Assembly (NCBI GenBank): GCA_947478405.1
Contig: CANJVX010000002.1
Span: 1-64,000 of the forward strand
Source: Beijerinckiaceae bacterium
GTDB taxonomy: Bacteria; Pseudomonadota; Alphaproteobacteria; Rhizobiales; Beijerinckiaceae
Direction: 5' to 3'
Length of the DNA stretch: 64,000 bases
Part shown: in pieces, positions 1-9,117 of the stretch
Layout of the letters: each line of letters begins with the position of its first letter
How positions within the stretch are numbered: the stretch's first letter is position 1
Program-made: the position numbers and the translations under genes
The notes under the pieces: generated by a model
Databases searched by the model: none
What the model was told of the DNA's origin: nothing
The model's input: the letters and a program-made list of their open reading frames with translations, nothing else

Positions 1-1297
1 AATGAATCCGGTCATCATTCAATCCAAAGCCGATCATCAGCGCATCAATGCCGAGATCCTTTTTGAACAAGCCGACAATCGGAATCGAGCCGCCCGAACC
101 TGAGAGCACTGGCTCTTTGCCCCATTCGGAATGTAGAGCGCGGCGCGCGCGGCCCAAGGCTTCGGACGAGAAGGGTAAGATGAGCGCAGGCGAAGCCCCA
201 TGCGAAAGAAAATGCACTTTTGCATCACCTGGCAGACGCGCCTTCACAAAGTCGCGGAAACTCGCCAATATTTTTTCAGGATCTTGCTGGCCGACCAGTC
301 GGAAAGAAAATTTCGCACTCGCCTGCGCGGGCAAAACAGTCTTTGAGCCCTTACCTGTATAGCCGCCAAAAATGCCATTCACATCGCAGGTCGGGCGCGA
401 CCAGATTTTTTCCAACACGCTGCGATCTGTCTCGCCCGCTGGCACGGACAGACCCACATTGTTGAGAAAGGCGGCTTCGTCAAAATCCAGCTGGCGCCAT
501 TGCTCGGCCACGCCCTCGGGCAATTCTTCGACGCCCTCATAAAAACCCGTCAGCGCCACGCGCCCGCGCGTGTCGTGGATATCGGCAATGATGCGCGACA
601 AGACATGAATCGGATTGGTGGCAGGCCCGCCAAACATGCCTGAATGTAAATCACGCGAAGCAGCTTCGATCACCACTTCTTCCAGCACGAGGCCGCGCAA
701 CATGGTTGTGATGGCAGGCGTATCCTTGTTCCACATATTAGTGTCGCACACGAGCATGAGATCAGCTGAGAGCTCAGCCTTATTGGCCGCAAGAAAAGCC
801 GGCAGCGAGGGCGAGCCGGTTTCTTCTTCACCCTCGAAGAGAATGGTCACATCGCAGGGCAGATCGCCACCGGTCTCGCGAAAGGCGCGGCAGGCTTCGA
901 CAAAGGTCATCAACTGGCCTTTGTCATCGGCTGCCCCCCGCCCGATAATGCGTGCGCCATCGCTGGAGAGATGGGGCTTGAACGGATCGGTCTCCCACAG
1001 CTCCAGCGGATCGGCCGGTTGCACATCGTAATGGCCATAGAAAAGCACATGGGGCACATCACGCCGCTTGGCTTTTGCATGAGCGACAACCATCGGGTGA
1101 CCCGCGGTCGCACGCAGAGATGCCTCAAAGCCCAGGGTTTTCAATTCATTGACAAGCCATTGTCCAGCGCGCGCACAATCGGGGGCAAAAGCGGGATCGG
1201 TCGAGACCGAGGGGATCGCCAGCAGGCCCAACAAACGTTGCACAGCCCCATCGCGATTGTGATCAATGCGGGCGAGAACGTCAGTGATGGAGGTCAT
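1..1297 (-). CDS. M20 family metallopeptidase (dipeptidase-like), partial
   Basis: A zinc-dependent M20-type peptidase that would cleave dipeptides or N-acyl amino acids in the cytoplasm. The ATG is at 1297 and the frame stays open to the left edge of the window, so the C-terminus is missing; about 432 codons are present, nearly the usual full length. Visible family marks are GHYDVQP (first zinc histidine and aspartate), GRGAADDKGQ (bridging aspartate) and EGEEETGSP (catalytic and metal-binding glutamates), plus the C-terminal GFGLNDD segment typical of M20 dipeptidases. The real substrate cannot be read from the sequence. It is divergent from the small gene at 1449, with a degenerate palindromic repeat between them. 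Confidence 0.9.
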   Translation of the reverse strand, partial: MTSITDVLARIDHNRDGAVQRLLGLLAIPSVSTDPAFAPDCARAGQWLVNELKTLGFEASLRATAGHPMVVAHAKAKRRDVPHVLFYGHYDVQPADPLELWETDPFKPHLSSDGARIIGRGAADDKGQLMTFVEACRAFRETGGDLPCDVTILFEGEEETGSPSLPAFLAANKAELSADLMLVCDTNMWNKDTPAITTMLRGLVLEEVVIEAASRDLHSGMFGGPATNPIHVLSRIIADIHDTRGRVALTGFYEGVEELPEGVAEQWRQLDFDEAAFLNNVGLSVPAGETDRSVLEKIWSRPTCDVNGIFGGYTGKGSKTVLPAQASAKFSFRLVGQQDPEKILASFRDFVKARLPGDAKVHFLSHGASPALILPFSSEALGRARRALHSEWGKEPVLSGSGGSIPIVGLFKKDLGIDALMIGFGLNDDRIH

Positions 1298-1340
1298 GAG
1301 AGAATCCTGATTTTCTGATGATCAAGTGTCGCAAATTCTT

Positions 1341-1424
1341 GCCCTCTTTGCGAGCGTGACGAAACACACAGATGTCATTTGAGGCCTCTGGATTGCTTCG
1401 CCTTCGGCGCGCAATGACGATATA
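1341..1424. repeat. Two-armed palindromic repeat (REP/BIME-like), degenerate copy
   Basis: The right arm (ctggattgcttcg...cgcaatgacg) is well preserved, while the left arm is decayed to ctttgcgagcgtgacgaaac. It belongs to the dispersed family that recurs about every 4-5 kb in this window, always between genes. Confidence 0.7.
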
Positions 1425-1448
1425 ATCGATGAAAAGGAGACCCTTCCT

Positions 1449-1820
1449 ATGCAGGACATGATTGCACGCATTGCCGCAGCCTCCGGGCTCGATGCCGCCA
1501 AAGCTGAAGAGGCCGCCGGACTGGTTCTGGCCTTTCTGCAAAAAGAAGCCCCCGGCCCTGAGATGGATCGGGTTCTGGCTGGCATCCCCGGTGCGAGCGA
1601 GCTGGCTGGCGCCCATGCGGGCGGCGGGGGTGGCAGGCTGATGGGCATGTTTGGTGGCGGCCTGATGGGGCTGGCGGGACAGCTCTCCGGCCTCGGGCTC
1701 GGCATGGGCGAGATGCAGGCTGTCGGCCGCGAGTTATTCGCCATTGCACGGGAGGTCGCGGGCGAGGACGCCGTGGGCGAGATTGCGGGTGCTATTCCGG
1801 GTCTCTCCCAATTTACCTGA
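1449..1820 (+). CDS. Small glycine-rich protein of unknown function
   Basis: A 123-residue protein starting at ATG 1449 behind a good aaaaggagacc Shine-Dalgarno stretch. The N-terminal half is alanine-rich and helical. The middle (about residues 55-80) is a run of Gly/Met/Leu (GGGGGRLMGMFGGGLMGLAG), which could be a flexible or membrane-associating segment, and the C-terminus is again helical. It resembles small DUF937/DUF2780-type proteins in composition only, and I do not assign a function. It precedes the methylmalonyl-CoA mutase genes on the same strand by about 100 bp, so it may share their transcript. Confidence 0.6.
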   Translation: MQDMIARIAAASGLDAAKAEEAAGLVLAFLQKEAPGPEMDRVLAGIPGASELAGAHAGGGGGRLMGMFGGGLMGLAGQLSGLGLGMGEMQAVGRELFAIAREVAGEDAVGEIAGAIPGLSQFT

Positions 1821-1916
1821 GACGCCCAGACTACGACTTCTGATGAGTGGCCCATTGCGTTGCAACATGCGAGAAAGGCGGGGATTTCTTCCCGCCATTC
1901 GGATGTGTGACGCAAA

Positions 1917-3674
1917 ATGGTGCAGACCCAAGAGCCGACCTTTGCTGGCGCCTTTCCTGCCGCCGATGAGGCCCATTGGAAAAAGCTTGTCGACCATGTC
2001 CTGAAGGGCGCGCCTTTCGAAAAGCTGGTTGGCCACACCTATGATGGCATTGCCATCCAACCTCTCTACCCGCGCGCGCGCGCCGCCACGCCTATGGCCA
2101 GCGCGCATGAAGGGGGCTGGCACAGCCTCGCGCGCATCGACCATCGCGATGCCCGCAGCGCCAATGAACAAGCGCTGACCGATCTCGAAAATGGGGCACA
2201 GGGTCTGGCTCTGGTTTTTTCCGGAAGCACTGGCGCCTATGGATTTGGCCTGCAACCCGACGCCCAAACGCTCGACCATGTGCTCGACAATGTGGTGCTC
2301 GAAACGGGCCTGCCCATCGAGATGGATGCGGGCCCGCCAGGAACCGCGCTGGCGCAAGCGCTGGATGCCATCGTCACCGCGCGCAAACTTTCTCCCCCCG
2401 ACCTGCATGTGCATTTCGGGCTCGACCCTTTGCATGAAAATGCCGATGTAATCGCCACAACCGCGCTGCGCCTGAAAAAGGCGGGCTATCAGGCGCCCAT
2501 GATCGTTGCGGACGCTCGGCGTGTGCATATGGCTGGCGGCACCGAAGCGCAGGAGCTGGCGCTGGCGCTCGCCTCAGCGCTCACCTCTTTGCGCGCGCTG
2601 GAAAAAGCGGGCTCTTCGCTGAATGAGGCGCGCGCGCTGATCTCTTTTCGGTTGGCGGCCGATGCTGACCAGTTTCTCACGATCGCAAAAACACGCGCCT
2701 TGCGCCGCCTGTTTGCGCGCGTGGAGGACGCCTGTGGCCTGACACCAAAACCAATCCACCTCCACGCCGAAACGGCCTGGCGCATGATGACGCGCCGCGA
2801 CCCTTATGTGAATCTCTTGCGCACCACGACCGCCGCCTTTGCCGCAGGCCTTGGTGGCGCCGATCGCATCAGCATTCTGCCCTTCACACAGGCGCTGGGC
2901 CTGCCCGATGTGTTCGCGCGACGCCTTGCGCGCAACACGCAGCTTGTCTTGCTGGAAGAAGCAAACCTTGGCCGCGTGGCAGATGCCGGCGCCGGTTCCG
3001 GTTGTATTGAAACACTCACCGATGAATTAAGCGAGGCTGCATGGCGGCTGTTCCAGCAATCGGAAAAAAACAGCCTGCCACTTTTTCTTCTGTCACTGTC
3101 GGCAGAAGTCAAGAAATCTGCGAGCATACGCCTGACGAATATTGCCAAGCGCAAAGAACAGCTAACAGGCACCAGCGAATTTCCCGATGTACATGAGGGT
3201 GCAGTGGAAGTCCTCGCACCAACGCATGCGTTGACGCGAGATGCTTTCTTCCCGCCCATGCGTTTGTCCCAAGACTTCGAAGCCTTACGCGACCGTGCAG
3301 ATGCCATGAGACCGCGCCCGAAAATCTTTCTCGCCACACTGGGCACCGTGGCAGATTTTACTGCGCGTGCGATGTTTGCTAAAAACGTCTTCGAAGCGGG
3401 CGGCATCGAAGCTATTATCCATGACGGCGGTGATCTTACGGTCGGCTTTGCCATATCCGGCGCCAAGCTCGTGTGCCTTGTCTCCAGCGACGCGCTTTAT
3501 GCCGAGCAGGCCGTGACTGGAGCCAAAGCGCTCGCACCCAAGGCCACTAAAATCTATCTCGCTGGACGCCCCGGGGAACTCGAAGCGAGCTTGAAACAAG
3601 CCGGTGTCTCCGGATTCATTTTCGCAGGCTGTGATTTGGTTGAAATTCTAAGTGATGCATTAAGCCAAGTGTAA
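1917..3674 (+). CDS. mutA: Methylmalonyl-CoA mutase, small (beta) subunit
   Basis: The non-catalytic partner of the adenosylcobalamin-dependent mutase that interconverts (R)-methylmalonyl-CoA and succinyl-CoA. The 585-residue length fits the small subunit, and the next gene is the catalytic subunit. It has the TIM-barrel mutase domain (about residues 20-430; VNLLRTTTAAFAAGLGGAD and LARNTQLVLLEEANLGRV are recognisable). The C-terminal cobalamin-type Rossmann domain has lost the DxHxxG cobalt-ligand motif; its place is taken by the HDGGDLTVGF region, as usual for this subunit. A palindromic repeat of about 90 bp separates it from mutB. ATG 1917 has only a weak ribosome site. Confidence 0.93.
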   Translation: MVQTQEPTFAGAFPAADEAHWKKLVDHVLKGAPFEKLVGHTYDGIAIQPLYPRARAATPMASAHEGGWHSLARIDHRDARSANEQALTDLENGAQGLALVFSGSTGAYGFGLQPDAQTLDHVLDNVVLETGLPIEMDAGPPGTALAQALDAIVTARKLSPPDLHVHFGLDPLHENADVIATTALRLKKAGYQAPMIVADARRVHMAGGTEAQELALALASALTSLRALEKAGSSLNEARALISFRLAADADQFLTIAKTRALRRLFARVEDACGLTPKPIHLHAETAWRMMTRRDPYVNLLRTTTAAFAAGLGGADRISILPFTQALGLPDVFARRLARNTQLVLLEEANLGRVADAGAGSGCIETLTDELSEAAWRLFQQSEKNSLPLFLLSLSAEVKKSASIRLTNIAKRKEQLTGTSEFPDVHEGAVEVLAPTHALTRDAFFPPMRLSQDFEALRDRADAMRPRPKIFLATLGTVADFTARAMFAKNVFEAGGIEAIIHDGGDLTVGFAISGAKLVCLVSSDALYAEQAVTGAKALAPKATKIYLAGRPGELEASLKQAGVSGFIFAGCDLVEILSDALSQV

Positions 3675-3689
3675 CAACAGGCGTAGGCT

Positions 3690-3781
3690 TCGTCATGGCG
3701 AGCAACGCGTAGCAATCCAGAAGCCTCACGTGTTGATCAGGATTGCCGCGTCGGGCCTTAAGGGTCTTCTCGCCATGACGC
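3690..3781. repeat. Two-armed palindromic repeat (REP/BIME-like)
   Basis: Inverted arms cgtcatggcgagcaa.../...ctcgccatgacg flank inner gcaatccag/caggattgc sequences and a central cacgtg. It lies between mutA and mutB and could fold in the joint mRNA. Confidence 0.75.
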
Positions 3782-3804
3782 GCGTGAATTGAGGATGGTA
3801 TGTC

Positions 3805-5955
3805 ATGAGCAGCATTCCGAACTTTGCTGATGTCGCGCTCGACAATGTGCGCGTGCCCGCGCCTGAGAGCACAGATGTGCTGTGGCAGACGCCTGAAAAA
3901 ATCGGCGTGAAGAATGTCTACGCGCAAGCGGATGTCTCTGGGCTCGATTTTCTCGACACCTATCCGGGTGCTGCACCTTTTCTGCGTGGCCCCTATCCGA
4001 CCATGTATGTCAACCAGCCTTGGACGATCCGCCAATATGCGGGCTTTTCAACGGCCGAAGATTCCAATGCTTTTTATCGCCGAAATCTCGCAGCCGGCCA
4101 GAAGGGCCTGTCAGTGGCCTTCGATCTGGCCACACACCGCGGTTATGATTCCGATCATCCGCGCGTGGCAGGCGATGTCGGCATGGCGGGTGTGGCAATT
4201 GATTCCATCTATGACATGCGCACTTTATTTTCCGGCATTCCGCTGGATCAAATGTCTGTCTCGATGACGATGAACGGCGCGGTGCTGCCCGTGCTGGCGC
4301 TTTATATTGTGGCGGCCGAAGAACAGGGTGTGTCGCAGGATAAATTATCGGGGACGATCCAGAACGACATTCTCAAAGAATTCATGGTGCGCAACACCTA
4401 TATTTATCCGCCCCTGCCCTCGATGCGCATCATCTCGGATATTTTTTCCTACACGTCACAGCATATGCCGAAATTCAATTCGATTTCGATTTCCGGCTAT
4501 CACATGCAGGAAGCTGGCGCGACGCAGGATCTGGAGCTGGCTTACACTCTGGCCGATGGCGTTGAATATTTGCGCTCTGGCATTGCAGCTGGACTCAATG
4601 TCGACACATTCGCGCCGCGCCTGTCCTTCTTCTGGGCGATTGGCATGAATTTCTTCATGGAAGTGGCCAAGCTGCGCGCCGCGCGCTTGATCTGGGCCAA
4701 TTTGGTGAAGGGCTTTCATCCGAAATCCGACAAATCGCTGGCGCTGCGCACCCATTCGCAGACGTCCGGCTGGTCGCTCACCGCGCAAGATGTGTTTAAC
4801 AATGTCATGCGCACGCAGATTGAAGCCATGGCCGCAACCCAAGGCCACACGCAATCTTTGCACACCAATGCGCTGGATGAGGCTTTGGCTTTGCCAACCG
4901 ATTTCTCGGCTCGCATTGCACGCAACACACAGCTCTTCCTGCAGCAGGAAAGCGGCACCACGCGCATCATTGATCCCTGGGGCGGCTCTTTCTATGTCGA
5001 GCGCCTCACAGCCGATCTCGCCAAACGCGCCATGAGCCATATTGAGGAAGTCGAAAAGCTCGGCGGCATGGCCAAAGCTATTGAAGCGGGCATTCCGAAA
5101 TTGCGCATTGAAGAAGCCGCAGCCCGCACACAGGCGCGCATCGATTCTGGCCGCCAAGCTGTGATTGGTGTGAACCTGTTCAAGCCCGATCAAGAACAAT
5201 CGATTGACGTGCTGAAGGTCGACAATTCGGCCGTGCGCGCCAGCCAGATTGAAAAGCTGAAGCGTTTGCGTGCCGAGCGCAATGAGGCCGAAGTGGAAGC
5301 CAAGCTCGACGCGCTGACGAATGGCGCGGCCGGCACGGGTAATTTGCTCGCCCTGTCGATTGATGCGGCGCGCGCCAAAGCAACCGTGGGTGAAATCTCG
5401 CTTGCTTTGGAAAAAATATTCGGTCGCCATGCCGCAAAAATCCAGACAATCAGCGGCATCTATAAAGACGAGGCCAGTCCATCAGCTGTGGAACGTGTGC
5501 AGCGCGTCACACGGGCCTTTTTTGAAAATGAAGGTCGCAAGCCGCGTATTCTCATCGCCAAAGTTGGCCAAGACGGGCATGACCGTGGGCAAAAGGTCGT
5601 GTCTTCAGCCTTTGCTGATCTGGGCTTTGAAGTCGATATCGGGCCTTTGTTTGCAACACCCGATGAAGCGGCCCAGCAGGCCATCGACAATAATGTGCAT
5701 ATTGTTGGCATCTCCTCACTCGCTGCAGGCCATCTGACACTTGTGCCGGAATTAAAAGACGCGCTGTCGAAGAAAGGCCGCGCGGACATTATGATTGTGG
5801 TGGGTGGCGTTATCCCGCCGCAGGATTTTCAAGCGGTGCGCGATGCAGGGGCGTCAGCCATATTCCCGCCAGGAACGGTGATTGCGGATGCCGCTGAGCA
5901 GCTGATTGACGAGCTGAACGTGCGTTTGGGCTACGCACAGAAGCAGCCGCAATAA
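3805..5955 (+). CDS. mutB: Methylmalonyl-CoA mutase, large catalytic subunit
   Basis: Catalyses the B12-dependent carbon-skeleton rearrangement between (R)-methylmalonyl-CoA and succinyl-CoA, feeding propionyl-CoA or ethylmalonyl-CoA pathway carbon into the TCA cycle. The 716 residues hold the substrate-binding TIM barrel (start about residue 40, with the [19 protein letters not shown] block) and a C-terminal cobalamin domain with D590-x-H592-x-x-G595 intact, H592 being the cobalt ligand. The start ATG 3805 has a gaggatgg ribosome site. Length and motifs are complete with no sign of frameshift. No B12 riboswitch is seen upstream of the pair. Confidence 0.97.
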   Translation: MSSIPNFADVALDNVRVPAPESTDVLWQTPEKIGVKNVYAQADVSGLDFLDTYPGAAPFLRGPYPTMYVNQPWTIRQYAGFSTAEDSNAFYRRNLAAGQKGLSVAFDLATHRGYDSDHPRVAGDVGMAGVAIDSIYDMRTLFSGIPLDQMSVSMTMNGAVLPVLALYIVAAEEQGVSQDKLSGTIQNDILKEFMVRNTYIYPPLPSMRIISDIFSYTSQHMPKFNSISISGYHMQEAGATQDLELAYTLADGVEYLRSGIAAGLNVDTFAPRLSFFWAIGMNFFMEVAKLRAARLIWANLVKGFHPKSDKSLALRTHSQTSGWSLTAQDVFNNVMRTQIEAMAATQGHTQSLHTNALDEALALPTDFSARIARNTQLFLQQESGTTRIIDPWGGSFYVERLTADLAKRAMSHIEEVEKLGGMAKAIEAGIPKLRIEEAAARTQARIDSGRQAVIGVNLFKPDQEQSIDVLKVDNSAVRASQIEKLKRLRAERNEAEVEAKLDALTNGAAGTGNLLALSIDAARAKATVGEISLALEKIFGRHAAKIQTISGIYKDEASPSAVERVQRVTRAFFENEGRKPRILIAKVGQDGHDRGQKVVSSAFADLGFEVDIGPLFATPDEAAQQAIDNNVHIVGISSLAAGHLTLVPELKDALSKKGRADIMIVVGGVIPPQDFQAVRDAGASAIFPPGTVIADAAEQLIDELNVRLGYAQKQPQ

Positions 5956-5972
5956 GTGCAACACCTCCCTCT

Positions 5973-6078
5973 CCGTCATTGCGAGCAGGCCAAAGGCCGA
6001 CGCGGCAATCCAGTGCACAGACCTTTTGTCGTATGCGCTATGGATTACCGCGTCGCTTCGCTCCTCGAAACGACGGCA
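5973..6078. repeat. Two-armed palindromic repeat (REP/BIME-like)
   Basis: ccgtcattgcgagc...gcaatccag on the left and tggattaccgcgtcgcttcgctcctcgaaacgacgg on the right. The right arm has diverged. It lies between the convergent mutB and lipoprotein hydrolase genes. Confidence 0.7.
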
Positions 6079-6085
6079 GAAATCG

Positions 6086-7243
6086 CTAATTCATCGGCAC
6101 AAGCGGCGGCGTCTGTGCGGGGGGCACGTCCACTTCGGCAGGCACGCGTGACCTTGCATCGATCACAGCTGTGACACCGGCATCTTCACGCGCCATGCCG
6201 AGTTGCGCGCCAATCGTGCGCACCACGGCAGGCACATCGCCGTAAAGCGAATGACCGATAAAGCCAGATGATTTTCCCGAGAGATCATAGACTTTCACAC
6301 CCAATTGCCCGAGTTCATCACGCTGTTTGGCATTGCGCGGATCCATCGCACCCACACGCGGGCGTGCACCCGCAATCTTGCTCGATAGATTAAGAGCGCG
6401 ATCATTAGCGGACACGAAAATCGACACATTCGCGCCCGGCATCCGCGCCAATTGTGTCTTGAAGACCGCAAGATCAATATCAGGGGAAGCAAGCATCACA
6501 TCGCCGAGCCGATTGCCAAGATTACGCGAACCTGCAATTGAATTTTCGCGCAAAGCTTCCATGGCAAGCCACGATCCCATTGAATGTGCCAGCACATGGA
6601 CACGCCCCACACCTTCCAATTGGGAGAGATCGCGCATTAGCTTCTGTAACGCATCGCGCGATGCAGTCGCACTTTCCTTGTCGGAGACATAAGAGAAGAG
6701 ATCGGATTTCGAAGGCCAGGTGAAGAGCACCGCCACGCCGCCAAAGCCGCCATCATGCACAAGCTGCGCCAGACGAAAGCGCGCTTCATTTTGCGACGTG
6801 TTGAAGCCATGCACATACAATAGAATATCGCGGTTTGAACCGATGCGGCCTGACAGATAGGTCGAGACCTGCAAACGGAAATCTTCCGGATCGAGTTCGT
6901 GGCCGCCTAGCACTGCAAAATGTTTTTCAGGACTTGGCTTGCCGAAGGACGGCTCCTCGATCTCGCCCGGCTTATGGTCGCGCGGTACAGAGACCATGGA
7001 GATGGAATAATGGGCGCCACCATCATTAGAGCTTTCTGCCTGCACATTGATGGTCTCGCGCCGAGTGGAGGCGATAAAGATCGGCGACACTCGTGCACCT
7101 GCTGCCTGCGCAGCAAAAGAACCGGCAGACGCGCTCATGCGTGCTTCCGGCGGGCCAAAGCAGCCTCCAAGGAATGTCGGCAGCGCGAGCACGCAGACAC
7201 AGGCGAGTGCTTTATGCAGACGAGGGCGGGCGGGCGGGTTCAA
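6086..7243 (-). CDS. DUF900-type alpha/beta hydrolase, predicted lipoprotein
   Basis: A predicted envelope-anchored esterase/lipase-like hydrolase of unknown substrate. It starts at TTG 7243, which is preceded by an AGGA ribosome site; no ATG fits better. Residues 1-28 form a lipoprotein signal ending in the lipobox FLGGC with Cys28. The hydrolase core shows an oxyanion-type YVHGFN motif, the nucleophile elbow AHSMGS, an ASPDID segment suitable for the acid residue, and a late GHSLYGD histidine. The 385-residue length is normal for this family in Rhizobiales. It is convergent with mutB. Confidence 0.85.
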   Translation of the reverse strand: MNPPARPRLHKALACVCVLALPTFLGGCFGPPEARMSASAGSFAAQAAGARVSPIFIASTRRETINVQAESSNDGGAHYSISMVSVPRDHKPGEIEEPSFGKPSPEKHFAVLGGHELDPEDFRLQVSTYLSGRIGSNRDILLYVHGFNTSQNEARFRLAQLVHDGGFGGVAVLFTWPSKSDLFSYVSDKESATASRDALQKLMRDLSQLEGVGRVHVLAHSMGSWLAMEALRENSIAGSRNLGNRLGDVMLASPDIDLAVFKTQLARMPGANVSIFVSANDRALNLSSKIAGARPRVGAMDPRNAKQRDELGQLGVKVYDLSGKSSGFIGHSLYGDVPAVVRTIGAQLGMAREDAGVTAVIDARSRVPAEVDVPPAQTPPLVPMN

Positions 7244-7419
7244 AATCTGTCCTGACTATTCTGGCCTCTTGTCAAAGCGCGTAATTCTTTCTGGACCGTT
7301 AATGTGCAGATCAAGCGCGACCCTGAGACACATCAGATGAAGGGCAAAGGTGACGAGAATGGGGCGCAGGCCCTCTCCCGCACTCGCAAAAGCTCTGATG
7401 TGCCTTTAAGGTACCGCAG

Positions 7420-7992
7420 ATGAAGACCCTCCTCCTCACCGGCTTTGGGCCGTTTCCCGGCGCTCCTGAAAATCCCACGGCGCAGATCGTGGCCGCGCTC
7501 GCAGACACGCCGCTACCCGACACACATCTCATCACCCGCGCGCTGCCTGTCATCTGGCACGCAGCTGAAGCCCGGATGGCCGATCTGATCTCGCAAACCA
7601 AGCCTGACGCCATTTTACATCTGGGCCTCGCCACACAGCGCCACATCATCAGTGTCGAGAATCGGGCGCGCAATGAATGCACACGCCTTCTGCCCGATGC
7701 AGACGGTGCCTGCCGATCCTCGGGCACAATCGATCCACAGGGGCCGGGCCTACGCCACGTGCGCGTGGATGGAGCCAAGATCGTCGCCACCCTGCAAGCA
7801 CGCGGGCTTGAGGCTGAACTATCTGATGATGCGGGTGATTATCTTTGCAATCACACGCTCTATATGTCGCTGGGCTCACATGTGCCGCGGGTCGGCTTTA
7901 TCCATCTGCCAGCACCCAGTGCACGCATGGATCTGTCTGCCATGACGCAAGGCATTGCCGATGTTCTGCGAGAGCTTGCGAGAGTGAATTAG
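7420..7992 (+). CDS. pcp: Pyroglutamyl-peptidase I (C15 family)
   Basis: A cytoplasmic cysteine peptidase that removes N-terminal pyroglutamate from peptides. The 190 residues show the family opening TGFGPFPG (residues 7-14) and a complete probable catalytic triad: E80 in SVENRA, C143 in DYLCNHTLY and H162 in GFIHLPAP. ATG 7420 is the first codon of the conserved N-terminus. It ends by overlapping the opposite-strand small gene by a few bases. Confidence 0.9.
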   Translation: MKTLLLTGFGPFPGAPENPTAQIVAALADTPLPDTHLITRALPVIWHAAEARMADLISQTKPDAILHLGLATQRHIISVENRARNECTRLLPDADGACRSSGTIDPQGPGLRHVRVDGAKIVATLQARGLEAELSDDAGDYLCNHTLYMSLGSHVPRVGFIHLPAPSARMDLSAMTQGIADVLRELARVN

Positions 7993-8237
7993 CGCAGCGC
8001 GCGCATGCCTTGCGGCGGTGATGCAATCTGCACGCAATCACGACGCCCTGATTCCAGGCAGCGTTGTTGGCGCTCATACTCCGTCATCGCACGTACGGTC
8101 CAAGCCATGCTGATGGCGAGCACGAGCAAAAAGACGGCTGCGACGAGATTCACGAAATCGCGCTGGGCATAATCCACCTCAGCCGGTGGAATAACCGGCT
8201 CGTCGGCGGGGCAAGACAGGTTTTGCCGGCTCAGCAT
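7989..8237 (-). CDS. Small single-pass membrane protein, unknown function
   Basis: I prefer ATG 8237 (82 residues; GAGG seven bases upstream); a longer form from TTG 8303 is possible. One hydrophobic segment (NLVAAVFLLVLAISMAWTV, about residues 29-47) is followed by a short basic tail with two cysteines (QRCLESGRRDC). I do not recognise a family. It is tail-to-tail with pcp. Confidence 0.5.
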   Translation of the reverse strand: MLSRQNLSCPADEPVIPPAEVDYAQRDFVNLVAAVFLLVLAISMAWTVRAMTEYERQQRCLESGRRDCVQIASPPQGMRALR

Positions 8238-8308
8238 GGGGCGCCTCAAAGGCAGATGCGGGAGTAGTCTGGCGCGGGCCAAGCCGATGAGCAAGCCCTC
8301 CAAAGTCT

Positions 8309-8339
8309 AAAAAGGCGGCAAAGCCAAAGCTGTGCCGCC
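8309..8339 (-). terminator. Rho-independent terminator after the CoA transferase genes
   Basis: Read on the minus strand, GGCGGCA - 12 nt loop - TGCCGCC is followed immediately by TTTTT. It sits just past the stop codon of the CoA transferase beta-subunit gene. Confidence 0.75.
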
Positions 8340-8346
8340 CTACATA

Positions 8347-9117
8347 TCAGGCGGCATGCGCCGCTTTGGTGCGGGCCTGAATGTCGCGCAGCACTTCAAG
8401 CTCTTGGGCTGTGGGTGCGGGCGTCTCGCTGCATGCGCCAGCAAAGCGTGGCGTCCAGCCGCAATTTTCTGCAATTTCCTCGCGCGTCACGCCCGGATGG
8501 ATCGAGACGATGGTCATTTCCTTCGTCTCAGCATCCGGCTCAAACACGCACATATCGGTGATGAGGCGCGTGGGGCCTTTGCTCTTCACGCCCATGGCAC
8601 GGCGCTCTGCACCTGTGGGCCCGTGGCCCATGGAGGTGATGAAGGGCAGCTTGTCCAAGAACGCGCGCTTGCCCATGGCCATAGTGATGAAAATTTCGCC
8701 GCAATTGGTGGCGATTTCAGGCGCACCGCCACCGCCGGGCAAACGCACCTTGGGCTTGGCATAATCGCCCACAACAGTCGTGTTGATATTCGCAAACTTG
8801 TCGATCTGCGCGCCGCCCAGAAAGCCGACCGTGATGCGACCACCCTGCAGCCAATAGCGGAACATTTCGGGCACTGACACGGTGGTGAGTGCCGTCTCGC
8901 AGAGTTCACCATCGCCGATCGAAAGCGGCAAGACATTCGGGCGCGTGCCGATTGTTCCTGATTCATAGATCAAAGTGATCTGCGGCGCATGCGTCAAGCG
9001 CGCGAGATTGCAGGCGGCGGACGGCGCGCCAATGCCCACAAAACACACATCATCATTTTTCAGTGCGCGTGCGGCGACAATGGTCATCATTTCATTGCGG
9101 GTGAAATCGGCCATCAT
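8347..9117 (-). CDS. CoA-transferase family protein, subunit B
   Basis: Beta subunit of a class I CoA transferase (glutaconate/3-oxoacid CoA-transferase fold), which moves CoA from a donor such as succinyl-CoA to an organic acid. The 256 residues contain YESGTIG with E52 as the probable catalytic glutamate, and a glycine-rich RLPGGGGAP loop. The ATG overlaps the stop of subunit A (ATGA), so translation is coupled. The long GDGELCET...NINTTVVGDY pattern is also that of the IpdB-like branch, whose mycobacterial members hydrolyse ring intermediates of steroid breakdown, so the substrate is open. A terminator follows. Confidence 0.85.
   Translation of the reverse strand: MMADFTRNEMMTIVAARALKNDDVCFVGIGAPSAACNLARLTHAPQITLIYESGTIGTRPNVLPLSIGDGELCETALTTVSVPEMFRYWLQGGRITVGFLGGAQIDKFANINTTVVGDYAKPKVRLPGGGGAPEIATNCGEIFITMAMGKRAFLDKLPFITSMGHGPTGAERRAMGVKSKGPTRLITDMCVFEPDAETKEMTIVSIHPGVTREEIAENCGWTPRFAGACSETPAPTAQELEVLRDIQARTKAAHAA

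Noticed and set aside
1821-3804. Cobalamin riboswitch near mutA/mutB
   Set aside because: Looked for because the mutase is B12 dependent; the gaps are short or filled by the palindromic repeat, and no B12-box-like structure is seen.
4456-5430. 324-codon open frame on the minus strand
   Set aside because: Antisense to mutB; the sense product is a complete catalytic subunit.
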